Virus record (IMG/VR): IMGVR_UViG_3300023178_000009
Coordinates: 99,707-163,706 of that record
DNA: 64,000 nt
Direction: 5' to 3' (one strand)
Origin: a virus
Made by a program: the position numbers and the translations under genes. Under the pieces are notes generated by a model. The model had not been told where the DNA came from and did not search any database. It worked only from the letters and a program-made list of their open reading frames with translations. Positions 32,208 to 39,099 of this stretch are shown here, piece by piece. Position 1 is the stretch's first letter. The number at the start of each line of letters is the position of its first letter.

Positions 32208-32372
32208 ATGTCAGTTATGAAAGATTACGCTAAAAAAGACTACCGCACGGTAGCACAAACCCGAGGTGAAAAAGTGCTCAAAGATTTCATTCTTGGTATC
32301 CTTGCGTGTAGCGCAATGGGTGCGCTGCTTGGTTTACTACTCGGCTACGGCCTTCTCTACACAGGAGTTTAA
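32208..32372 (+). CDS. Small membrane protein (54 aa)
   Basis: ATG 32208 is preceded by TGGAGATAAAC. Soluble basic N-terminus (MSVMKDYAKKDYRTVAQTRG), then a Gly-rich transmembrane segment (FILGILACSAMGALLGLLLG). First gene of the promoter copy 2 operon, so probably early-expressed. Unknown function. Confidence 0.65.
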   Translation: MSVMKDYAKKDYRTVAQTRGEKVLKDFILGILACSAMGALLGLLLGYGLLYTGV

Positions 32373-32374
32373 TC

Positions 32375-32671
32375 ATGAACTTTATTCAAGATTCTACAAT
32401 TTGTGGTACTTCACTTCAAGGTTATGTTGCGGCTACTATTCATCAGCTCGAAGCTGTATTCGGTCATCCTACGTATGACGAAACCTCAGGCGATGATAAA
32501 GTCGATGTTGAGTGGAACCTGCGATTCGACGATGGTACAGTAGCTACCATCTACAATTGGAAAGATTATGATGGTGGCCAACGTGTTCGCAGTGGTGTTG
32601 AATACGAATGGCACATCGGCGGCAAAAATCGAATTGCTGTCGCTAACGTTTTAGAAGCATTAGGAGTTTAA
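32375..32671 (+). CDS. Conserved phage hypothetical protein (98 aa)
   Basis: ATG 32375 lies 9 nt after CAGGAG. Compact alpha/beta protein: helix YVAATIHQLEAVFG, then strands VEWNLRFDDGTVATIYNWKDYD and VEYEWHIGGKN. The D-G-T-V-A-T-I-Y-N-W-K-D-Y segment and Y-E-W-H-I-G-G ending recur in small early proteins of many phages. No assigned function. Confidence 0.65.
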   Translation: MNFIQDSTICGTSLQGYVAATIHQLEAVFGHPTYDETSGDDKVDVEWNLRFDDGTVATIYNWKDYDGGQRVRSGVEYEWHIGGKNRIAVANVLEALGV

Positions 32672-32672
32672 T

Positions 32673-32891
32673 ATGATTGCACGTTTGAAAGAGTACGATG
32701 GTTACACCGAGCGAGGTATCCTCGGTAACCCTGATGTCACCTATGAGCAGGCCGTTGGCTATTTTGCTCGCGGTGCAACAGGCCGTGTTTGTCTCGTCTT
32801 GCTAGACGAGTTAAAGGAGGGTATGCAAATTTCTACCCTCGCTGAAATCAGCGATTGGGCTGAGCAAGGAGGTGGTTATCTTGACTACTGA
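32673..32891 (+). CDS. Hypothetical protein (72 aa)
   Basis: Starts MIARLKEYDGYTERGILGNP; helical, with conserved-looking aromatic residues (SDWAEQGGGYLDY at the end). ATG 32673 is 9 nt after AGGAG. An AAGGAGG sequence near the 3' end serves as ribosome site for the next gene. Unknown function. Confidence 0.6.
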   Translation: MIARLKEYDGYTERGILGNPDVTYEQAVGYFARGATGRVCLVLLDELKEGMQISTLAEISDWAEQGGGYLDY

Positions 32892-33186
32892 AATGCCGAA
32901 TCTCGAATCGAAGCTTCGAGCACATGATTGGTTTTACAACTATGCCGATGACCACCGAGCTTGGACACGCGGTAATATGCAATCGCGAGAAATAAATAAT
33001 CTCATGGAATTGGCTCGTATTGCCGGCGACGGCGCGGCCGCGGCTGAGTTGTATAATCAGTACAATCCACACGCACAAGAAACTGCATTCAGTCATGCTG
33101 AGAGAATCAGTCGTATGTACCTCGATGAAGATGGTACTTATTCAGTAAAATGGTATACTAAGGAAGAATATGAAGCGAAGAACTAA
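32881..33186 (+). CDS. Hypothetical protein with TTG start (101 aa)
   Basis: TTG 32881 is chosen because AAGGAGG (32866-32872) lies exactly 8 nt upstream; ATG 32893 would be 20 nt away and the in-frame GTG 32872 overlaps the site itself. Product begins (M)TTEMPNLESKLRAHDWFYNY and has DWFYNYADDHRAWTRGNMQ, a pattern I recall from many marine phages (unassigned). Overlaps the previous gene by 11 nt and the next by 17. Confidence 0.65.
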   Translation: MTTEMPNLESKLRAHDWFYNYADDHRAWTRGNMQSREINNLMELARIAGDGAAAAELYNQYNPHAQETAFSHAERISRMYLDEDGTYSVKWYTKEEYEAKN

Positions 33187-33535
33187 ATTGAAAATTGACG
33201 TCGATCATGACGAAATTTTGGCGCCTGATTTCAAGCAAGAAACTATGATCATGCAGCTACGTAAGATCGTCGATTCAATTGGCAATCCGAGTCCATTGCA
33301 TTGGGTTCGAACTGATAATGGTCGTAACGTATGGATAGCTCATAAGCATGCCAAGACTATCGTCAATCTTTATGATCGCCTGACATCCCGCGAAGCCAAG
33401 TCTTCGTATGTCGACAATCGTATCGATCCTGCTATCAATGCTACAATGACTCGAGCTAAGCAACAGCTTGTCGAATCACTTCAAACGACTGATGGTCTCA
33501 ACAACCTTATCAAAGAATTACGTAATGCTTCTTGA
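33170..33535 (+). CDS. Hypothetical protein (121 aa)
   Basis: Begins MKRRTKLKIDVDHDEILAPD; basic N-terminus then mostly helical with HWVRTDNGRNVWIAHKHAKT and a C-terminal helix bundle (RAKQQLVESLQTTDGLNNL). No enzyme motif or membrane span. Overlaps its neighbours (17 and 11 nt). Confidence 0.55.
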   Translation: MKRRTKLKIDVDHDEILAPDFKQETMIMQLRKIVDSIGNPSPLHWVRTDNGRNVWIAHKHAKTIVNLYDRLTSREAKSSYVDNRIDPAINATMTRAKQQLVESLQTTDGLNNLIKELRNAS

Positions 33536-34265
33536 AGGTAAATTTAATTTAAATATCATCACCAAATGCAATTTACATTGTGTTGGCTGTAGTACTTTAG
33601 ATTATCCTGATAGAGGAATCGCTATTAGTGACATGTCACTCGATGATGTGCAGCAATTCTGTAAAGTTTTAAGTGATAATGATATTATTTTAGAAGAAAT
33701 TTTATTGATGGGCGGCGAACCAACATTACATCCACAGTTCAGTGAAATTGTTGATTATTTAATGTTGAGCGATAGATGTCATTATTTGTCTGTGGTTACT
33801 AACGGAACAAATCTAACTTCAAAAAATATGAAGATACTTGAAAAGTTAGATCGGGTGTTTATTACTGATTATTTACTGGCAGCACCTGAATCAAAAAAGA
33901 TATCAGATTATGAATGGCCTGAAAATTTCGAAATTTGGACTAGAGATAGCTTTAATACGCATGGCATCCGAGAAGAATGGGCAGAACCAAGATTCAATTG
34001 GGATAATTGTTATATGAAAGATGATTGTCGTGTTGCTACAACTGAAGGCGTATATAGATGTGCAATTACACATGCAGAAAGAACTAACATGGCAGAATGG
34101 ACTGATCATGCACAAATCGATTCTATATTTGGTGATGAACCTTTCGAACGATGTGGTACATGTAATATCGGTTATGCTCCATATTATCAGTGGAAATCTC
34201 ATAAGCCAGAAATTGATCGATCAAATTATATTAGAGGAATTAAATTAATAGATGAAAATTCTTAA
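33525..34265 (+). CDS. Radical SAM enzyme (246 aa)
   Basis: Binds a [4Fe-4S] cluster and SAM. Cluster motif C15-N-L-H-C19-V-G-C22 (C-x3-C-x2-C); GGEPTLHP (GGE) and SVVTNGTNL follow as the next TIM-barrel strands. C-terminal cysteines (DNCYMKDDCRVATTEGVYRC and RCGTCNIGY) may hold auxiliary clusters as in SPASM/Twitch proteins. ATG 33525 overlaps the previous gene by 11 nt. No substrate peptide or pathway partner is obvious; AT-rich compared with neighbours. Confidence 0.88.
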   Translation: MLLEGKFNLNIITKCNLHCVGCSTLDYPDRGIAISDMSLDDVQQFCKVLSDNDIILEEILLMGGEPTLHPQFSEIVDYLMLSDRCHYLSVVTNGTNLTSKNMKILEKLDRVFITDYLLAAPESKKISDYEWPENFEIWTRDSFNTHGIREEWAEPRFNWDNCYMKDDCRVATTEGVYRCAITHAERTNMAEWTDHAQIDSIFGDEPFERCGTCNIGYAPYYQWKSHKPEIDRSNYIRGIKLIDENS

Positions 34266-34467
34266 AGAAATTACCGAGTGGAACGAGACTGAATACACGG
34301 TCCCTAATCATACATATGCTATCAACGACGCAGGCAAAATGGTTGCTTATCGTAAGACTGGCACAAAAGAATGGATTGTCTTTCCGAAAGCACGTATGTT
34401 TGATAGAGCTCGCCGTAAGTTTGTCACCCTAGCTAAAGATGTAAATAATTCATATTTTGCGAAATAA
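34252..34467 (+). CDS. Hypothetical phage protein (71 aa)
   Basis: Starts MKILKEITEWNETEYTVPNH; pattern V-P-N-H-T-Y...DAGKMVAYRKTGTKEWIVFPK...RARRKFVTL suggests a small beta barrel that I recall from several T4-like phages. Overlaps the radical SAM gene by 14 nt; followed by promoter at 34471. Confidence 0.6.
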   Translation: MKILKEITEWNETEYTVPNHTYAINDAGKMVAYRKTGTKEWIVFPKARMFDRARRKFVTLAKDVNNSYFAK

Positions 34468-34470
34468 CTG

Positions 34471-34499
34471 TGTACATCTCTTCTAAAACGTAGTAGAAT
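34471..34499 (+). promoter_or_regulatory. Candidate early promoter (TGTACA-17-TAGAAT)
   Basis: TGTACA 34471-34476 and TAGAAT 34494-34499, 17 bp spacer. Its leader (TGTAAATTGGAAAACACA then CAGGAAAA) resembles that of promoter 3044. Confidence 0.75.
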
Positions 34500-34544
34500 G
34501 GTACATGTAAATTGGAAAACACACACAACACAGGAAAATATATT

Positions 34545-35540
34545 ATGGCACATAATCTCGAAATCATCAATGGTCAAGCTCAAATGGCATACGCTGGTGA
34601 AACTCCTTGGCACGGCCTCGGTGTTCGCGTATCAGACGACCTGACTCCAAAAGAAATGCAAGTTGCAGCTGGTCTGGATTGGTCAGTATCGAAGGAAGAC
34701 ATGTACGTTGGTGACATGAAAGTTCCGGGTAAGCAGGCACTTGTACGTTCATCTGATAATAAGATCCTTGACGTCGTCGGCGATCAGTGGATTCCTGTTC
34801 AGAACGATGATGCCTTTAACTTCTTTGACGATTATGTCAAAGCCGGTGGTATGGAAATGCATACCGCTGGTTCACTTCAGGATGGTAAGATTGTCTGGGC
34901 TTTGGCAAAAGTCAACGAGACGTTTACGTTATTCGGTGGCAAAGACGAAGTCGAATCTTACCTCCTGCTTTCTAATCCTCATAACTATGGTCGCGGAGTC
35001 GATGTTCGATTCACTCCCACTCGTGTGGTGTGCAACAACACCCTGTCAATGGCCTTGGACGGCAAGGCTTCACTTGGTATCTCACTAAATCACCGTCAAG
35101 AGTTTGATGTTGAGAAAGTACAGATGGCCTTGGATCAAGCTTCGAAGCAAATGAATACCTATAAAGAAGCTGCTGAGTTCATAGGTTCTAAGCGTTATAC
35201 TGAAGAGAAGTTGTTCGAATACTTCAATCGTGTATTCCCAATGACAACTAAGAATAATAACGTTGTCTCTTTCGAAGAGTTAATGAACTCCTTTAAATCT
35301 GGAAAAAATGCAGGTGTTTCACGTAATGCGCGCGAAGCACTTGAAGTGGTCAACACCCAGCCCGGTGCTGAGTTTGGTCGCGGTACTTGGTGGTCAGCGT
35401 ACAACGCTGTAACTTATATGACTAACCACACTCTTGGTGTCTCTAATGACTCACGTCTAAAGTCAACTTGGTATGGTTACAACAAGAACCGCAACATCGA
35501 AGCACTGGGTCTGGCTGTTGAATATGCGGAGGCTGCTTGA
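34545..35540 (+). CDS. DUF932 phage/plasmid-like protein (331 aa)
   Basis: N-terminus MAHNLEIINGQAQMAYAGET-PWHGLG is the signature of TIGR03299/DUF932 proteins (M-A-Y-x-G-x-x-P-W-H-G-L-G). Body SLGISLNHRQEFDVEKVQMA and conserved FTPTRVVCNNTLSMAL also fit. Often next to DNA metabolism genes in plasmids and phages; biochemical function not known. ATG 34545 is preceded by CAGGAAAATATATT; TTG 34512 lies in the leader and is unlikely. Relatively GC-rich codons imply high expression. Confidence 0.88.
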   Translation: MAHNLEIINGQAQMAYAGETPWHGLGVRVSDDLTPKEMQVAAGLDWSVSKEDMYVGDMKVPGKQALVRSSDNKILDVVGDQWIPVQNDDAFNFFDDYVKAGGMEMHTAGSLQDGKIVWALAKVNETFTLFGGKDEVESYLLLSNPHNYGRGVDVRFTPTRVVCNNTLSMALDGKASLGISLNHRQEFDVEKVQMALDQASKQMNTYKEAAEFIGSKRYTEEKLFEYFNRVFPMTTKNNNVVSFEELMNSFKSGKNAGVSRNAREALEVVNTQPGAEFGRGTWWSAYNAVTYMTNHTLGVSNDSRLKSTWYGYNKNRNIEALGLAVEYAEAA

Positions 35541-36559
35541 ATAAAAGAATATTAGTAACGGGTGGTGCCGGTTTTATCGCGCACCACTTTATTTTTGAAG
35601 TATTGATACGAACAGATTGGGATGTAGTTACCATTGATCGATTAGATTATAGTGGTAACTATAATCGCTTGCAAGAAATTTTAGAAGGTTTAAATCCTGC
35701 TGAAAGAAAACGAGTAACAATACTATATCATGATTTAAAAGCTGAAATCAATCCTCATATTGCATCAAGGATTGGTAAGATTGATTATGTTGCACATATT
35801 GCAGCAGCTAGTCATGTTGATCGTAGTATTGAAGATCCGATGAGTTTTGTAATGGATAATGTGGTTGGCACTACAAATATCCTGAACTATGCACGACAAT
35901 TGGACAGTCTAGAAAAGTTTATCTATTTTAGTACGGACGAAGTGTTCGGTCCAGCACCAGAAGGTGTCTCATATAAAGAGAATGATAGATATAATTCTAC
36001 TAATCCATACAGTGCAAGTAAAGCTGCCGGTGAAGAGATGGCCGTTGCTTTCGAAAATACTTACGGCATGCCAATTATCATCACTCACACGATGAATGTA
36101 TTTGGTGAACGGCAACATCCAGAAAAGTACATTCCAATGTGCATTAGAAAGATTAGAGATGGTGAAACTATCACTGTACATAGTAATGCAGAGAAAACAA
36201 AAGCTGGAAGTAGACATTATATTCATGCACACGATGTTGCTGACGCATGTTTGTTTTTACTTTTAAATGATTTTGAAGTACAATATGACTATGGTCATGC
36301 TAAATGTCCAAAGTATAATATTGTAGGACCAACAGAACTTGATAATCTTGCGCTAGCACATCTAATTGCAGATTATCAAGGTAAACAACTTAGATATGAG
36401 ATGGTCGACTTTCATAGTGCACGACCTGGTCATGATTTAAGATATGCTTTGTCAGGAGAAAAACTTGCGAAGCTTGGTTGGAAACCTAAACCTACACACG
36501 ATCGTTTGATGCAAGTTGTAGATTGGACTCTTAAAAATCCTCATTGGATGGAAGTATAA
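35537..36559 (+). CDS. dTDP-glucose 4,6-dehydratase-like SDR (340 aa)
   Basis: Extended short-chain dehydrogenase: NAD-binding TGGAGFI (8-14), VDRSIEDP, FSTDEVFG (131-138, Thr/Asp/Glu of RmlB active site) and Y158-S-A-S-K162. Converts a nucleotide-sugar to its 4-keto-6-deoxy form, providing donor sugar for a glycosyltransferase. TTG start overlapping the previous stop (TTGA). AT-rich accessory gene. Confidence 0.88.
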   Translation: MNKRILVTGGAGFIAHHFIFEVLIRTDWDVVTIDRLDYSGNYNRLQEILEGLNPAERKRVTILYHDLKAEINPHIASRIGKIDYVAHIAAASHVDRSIEDPMSFVMDNVVGTTNILNYARQLDSLEKFIYFSTDEVFGPAPEGVSYKENDRYNSTNPYSASKAAGEEMAVAFENTYGMPIIITHTMNVFGERQHPEKYIPMCIRKIRDGETITVHSNAEKTKAGSRHYIHAHDVADACLFLLLNDFEVQYDYGHAKCPKYNIVGPTELDNLALAHLIADYQGKQLRYEMVDFHSARPGHDLRYALSGEKLAKLGWKPKPTHDRLMQVVDWTLKNPHWMEV

Positions 36560-36562
36560 ATA
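36555..36562 (+). promoter_or_regulatory. Late promoter TATAAATA
   Basis: Exact T4-late box TATAAATA overlapping the dehydratase stop, 32 nt before ATG 36595, with CAGGAGAA as ribosome site. Confidence 0.6.
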
Positions 36563-36594
36563 TTATCACCCGCTAACACACACAGGAGAATATT

Positions 36595-36849
36595 ATGGAA
36601 TTTGTGTTGCTACTTCTATTGGTTGCGTGCGTCGCTTATGTCGCCCTTCCAACACTCGTCGACTTTTGGACTGATTCTGAACCACCTGCAGAAGAAACAC
36701 CAGAAGAATCTCAACTCGAAGTACCTAATCTAGGTAAGATGACAAAGGTACAGATTGAAGAATGGACTCGCGAAAATCTTGGTGTTGATCTCGATCGTCG
36801 TATGACGAAAGCGAATATGATCAAGGATATTCAGAGTCGAGTAAAATGA
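36595..36849 (+). CDS. Membrane-anchored HeH/LEM-like protein (84 aa)
   Basis: N-terminal transmembrane helix (EFVLLLLLVACVAYVALPTL), acidic linker, and a C-terminal helix-extended-loop-helix segment LGKMTKVQIEEWTRENLG...DRRMTKANMIKDIQ, as in HeH/LEM-like or Rho N-terminal domains that bind nucleic acid. Could tether DNA to the membrane; that role is inference. Ends with ATGA overlap. Confidence 0.65.
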   Translation: MEFVLLLLLVACVAYVALPTLVDFWTDSEPPAEETPEESQLEVPNLGKMTKVQIEEWTRENLGVDLDRRMTKANMIKDIQSRVK

Positions 36850-37085
36850 TGGCCCAGACGATAGACGATTCGGCTGGCTTAAAAGATATATTACAAGAAA
36901 TAGAAAAGATTAGAGAGGGTGGCGTCGATTATATGGATGCCATCATTCACTATTGCGATAAGCATGAGGTGGAGATCGAATCTATTGCGAAATATATTAA
37001 GAAGAATGTGGTCCTCAAAGCCAAACTACAAGAAGAGGCTGAGGAATTAAATTATTTACAAAAAACTTCAAGGCTACCAATTTGA
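36846..37085 (+). CDS. 33: gp33-like late transcription coactivator (79 aa)
   Basis: Small acidic helical protein: ILQEIEKIREGGVDYMDAII-HYCDKHEVEIESIAKYIKKN, VLKAKLQEEAEELNYL, LPI. The pattern Y-x-D-A-I/V...C-x-x-H-x-I/V-x...I/L-K...L-K-x-K-L/I-x-x-E-A-x-x-L-N matches what I recall of gp33 in marine T4-like phages, which links the gp45 clamp to RNA polymerase on late promoters. Directly before gp59/gp32, as in related genomes. Moderate certainty, no search run. Confidence 0.55.
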   Translation: MMAQTIDDSAGLKDILQEIEKIREGGVDYMDAIIHYCDKHEVEIESIAKYIKKNVVLKAKLQEEAEELNYLQKTSRLPI

Positions 37086-37660
37086 TTTATATGGACGCGT
37101 ATGATGCTTATAAGAAGTTTCTTGCCATCAAGCTCCATTTCAAAAACGAGAAGTACGATTACTTTAAATATCGTGGCAGTGTCAAGGTCACGAGAACGTC
37201 TTTTGAAACGCGCAATGACAAGTACCACTTTCATAAGCTAAGTAAGAAACCTGATTTAGAATTATTCTTAGCGTGTAACATTCGTGATGACAACGATGTC
37301 TGGGTCGGCAATCTATTTGATGACAAATGTCTACATAGATTCCGTGATACACAGAAAAAGCTTCAGTCACTCGAATACATGTTCAAGAATGACATGTCTC
37401 AGTTCGATTCGCTCGATGAGGCATTCGTGGTACAGAACGGTGACTATCCTAAGTTGTTGAATATGTTCAATCGTGGAGAGGTGATGACCGAAACAATGGT
37501 CATACTCAATGACACGTGTAGAATATTTGATTACTGGGATCAACATATTTCTGATACCATACTATGGCCGAAGATCAGACAACGTATTGAAAAATACTCT
37601 GGCTTCATGAACTATGACAGAGTCAAGTATAATAATATACTCAAGACTCTTTACACATAA
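37082..37660 (+). CDS. 59: Replicative helicase loader, T4 gp59 family (192 aa)
   Basis: Loads gp41 helicase on gp32-covered DNA. Similarity to T4 gp59 (217 aa) is visible in order: DAYKKFLAIKLHFKNEKYD, a KYRG-SVKV segment, RNDKYHFHKLSKK, DVWVGNLFDD and the C-terminal helical domain (TETMVILNDTCRIFDYWDQH). TTG start overlapping the previous stop (TTGA); in-frame ATG at 37091 is the alternative. Sits two genes before gp32, its partner. Confidence 0.85.
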   Translation: MIYMDAYDAYKKFLAIKLHFKNEKYDYFKYRGSVKVTRTSFETRNDKYHFHKLSKKPDLELFLACNIRDDNDVWVGNLFDDKCLHRFRDTQKKLQSLEYMFKNDMSQFDSLDEAFVVQNGDYPKLLNMFNRGEVMTETMVILNDTCRIFDYWDQHISDTILWPKIRQRIEKYSGFMNYDRVKYNNILKTLYT

Positions 37661-37670
37661 GGACACACAC

Positions 37671-37943
37671 ATGTCAAACTCAACACCTTACGAATTAAGA
37701 TTTAAAGTTCTCGAAATGGCTCGCGATTTATGCATGGACGAGTATCATCAACAATCAAATGCATTCTGGCAGCTTCATTTAAAAATGGAAGAAATTCTGG
37801 AAAAAGTTTCAATGAATGAGGTAACTGTTTCTAAACTTAAAGAACTCTCAGATGAATTGAAAGTAGCTATTCCTGAAGCACCTGATACAAATGCTATTAA
37901 TAAAAGAGCAAAAGAACTTTATGAATTTGTATCCACAAAGTGA
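37671..37943 (+). CDS. Hypothetical protein between gp59 and gp32 (90 aa)
   Basis: ATG 37671 follows AAGGACACACAC. Helical: ELRFKVLEMARDLCMDEYHQ, then EEILEKVSMNEVTVSKLKEL and a flexible tail. A related small helical gene often lies beside gp32 in marine T4-like phages; function unassigned. Confidence 0.6.
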   Translation: MSNSTPYELRFKVLEMARDLCMDEYHQQSNAFWQLHLKMEEILEKVSMNEVTVSKLKELSDELKVAIPEAPDTNAINKRAKELYEFVSTK

Positions 37944-37965
37944 TATAAATAATACTCTGCAGCGG

Positions 37966-37994
37966 TGTACTTTCGAGTGCACTTGCTGTAGAAT
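37966..37994 (+). promoter_or_regulatory. Candidate early promoter (TGTACT-17-TAGAAT) for gp32
   Basis: TGTACT 37966-37971 and TAGAAT 37989-37994, 17 bp spacer, then a 65 nt leader to ATG 38060. An exact TATAAATA is at 37944-37951, so gp32 may have early and late inputs. The leader includes TGCACTTGC and repeated TGTTA; no clear pseudoknot operator like that of T4 gene 32 was found. Confidence 0.65.
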
Positions 37995-38059
37995 ATAAAC
38001 TGTTACATTATGAACAACGTGAATAAACTGCTCATACACTGTTATACAAGGAAATACAT

Positions 38060-38974
38060 ATGAACGATTTCGCATCGCTAAAATCCTCTCGCAAGTCACA
38101 ATTCGACAAACTCAGCGCAGCTGCTGAGAAAGTTAGTGGCAATCAATCTCAATCCAATGGACCAGACGAACGATTCTGGAAACCAACAGTCGATCAGGCT
38201 AAAAATGGTTCCGCAATCATTCGCTTCCTACCTGCACCAGCTGGTGAAGACGTACCCTTTGTTCGTTATTGGGATCACGGCTTTCAAGGTCCTGGCGGTT
38301 GGTACATTGAAAAGTCTTTGACTTCGATTGGTCTCGACGATCCTGTCGGCGAGTATAACTCCAAACTGTGGAACTCTGGCCTTGAGTCTGATAAAGAGAT
38401 TGCACGTAAGCAGAAGCGCCGCCTTCACTACGTTGCCAATATCTTGGTTGTCTCTGACCCTGCGGCACCACAAAATGAGGGCAAAGTGTTCCTCTATGAG
38501 TTTGGTAAGAAGATCTTTGACAAAATCAATGATCTTATGCATCCTGCCTTTGAAGACGAAGACGCAATAAATCCTTTCGACTTCTGGGAAGGTGCTAACT
38601 TTCGATTACGTATTCGACAAGTTGAAGGATATCGCAACTATGATAAGTCTGCGTTCGACTCACCATCTGCAGTATCTGATGATGATGCCGAGCTCGAGGC
38701 ATTATGGAAGCGTCAATATCCTCTTGCAGAATTGATCGATCCCAAAAACTTCAAGTCATATGAAGAACTTCAACAGAAGTTGAATCGTGTACTTGGAGGC
38801 CAGCAGGTTAATGCAGTTGCTGAAGATGTACCTAGCGCAGCTCCTGTAGCCCCATCCGAGGCTCCTGCTTGGCAACCTCCTGTTGATGATGTTGTGCCTC
38901 AGGTAGAAGTTAGTACATCATTCGATGACGATGATGAATCACTTGACTTCTTCCGTAAGTTGGCTAATGAATAA
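38060..38974 (+). CDS. 32: Single-stranded DNA-binding protein gp32 (304 aa)
   Basis: N-terminal basic B-domain (LKSSRKSQFDKL, LAST-like) for cooperativity, an OB core (RFWKPTVDQAKNGSAIIRFLP, YWDHGFQGPGGWYIEKSLTS, VYN-type strand YVANILVVSDP, FEDEDAINPFDFWEGANFRL) and an acidic C-terminal tail (SFDDDDESLDFFRKL) that recruits gp59/gp43. The entire protein has no cysteine, so the T4 zinc finger (His-Cys3) is absent; the segment L-D-D-P-V-G-E-Y stands where C-P-V-C would be. Followed by a strong terminator. Confidence 0.93.
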   Translation: MNDFASLKSSRKSQFDKLSAAAEKVSGNQSQSNGPDERFWKPTVDQAKNGSAIIRFLPAPAGEDVPFVRYWDHGFQGPGGWYIEKSLTSIGLDDPVGEYNSKLWNSGLESDKEIARKQKRRLHYVANILVVSDPAAPQNEGKVFLYEFGKKIFDKINDLMHPAFEDEDAINPFDFWEGANFRLRIRQVEGYRNYDKSAFDSPSAVSDDDAELEALWKRQYPLAELIDPKNFKSYEELQQKLNRVLGGQQVNAVAEDVPSAAPVAPSEAPAWQPPVDDVVPQVEVSTSFDDDDESLDFFRKLANE

Positions 38975-39099
38975 GCTTGGGAAGCTGGTACTCTGGGGGC
39001 TTCGGCCCCCTTTTTTATGCAGGTACCACAACCGGTACCAATAAGATGATAACGATCTACTTCTGATTCTCTAACTGCATGACATATACACAGATACAT
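38899..39099 (-). CDS. Bfd-like [2Fe-2S] ferredoxin, short phage form (66 aa)
   Basis: N-terminus MYLCICHAVRESEVDRYHLI then GTGCGTCIKK: C4-x-C6...C24-x-x-C27, the cluster pattern of bacterioferritin-associated ferredoxin with a shorter middle. Bfd binds a [2Fe-2S] cluster and helps mobilise iron. ATG 39099 overlaps the TAA of the tape-measure-like gene (TAATG), so it belongs to the minus-strand late operon. Residues after 30 are encoded by the gp32 terminator and antisense gp32 tail (Ser-rich), so only the first half looks selected. Possibly a virion component or a regulator of cell iron. Confidence 0.75.
   Translation of the reverse strand: MYLCICHAVRESEVDRYHLIGTGCGTCIKKGAEAPRVPASQAYSLANLRKKSSDSSSSSNDVLTST
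38995..39016 (+). terminator. Rho-independent terminator after gp32
   Basis: GGGGGC-TTCG-GCCCCC followed by TTTTTT (39011-39016): textbook intrinsic terminator. Reading the other strand, it lies within the coding region of the convergent Bfd-like gene and is followed there by CAGAGT, so it is one-sided. Confidence 0.95.

Noticed and set aside
37944-38059. tRNA or small RNA gene in the gp32 leader and other intergenic gaps
   Set aside because: No cloverleaf or CCA-type acceptor seen; the gaps are explained by promoters and ribosome sites. No tRNA was found by eye anywhere in the window.
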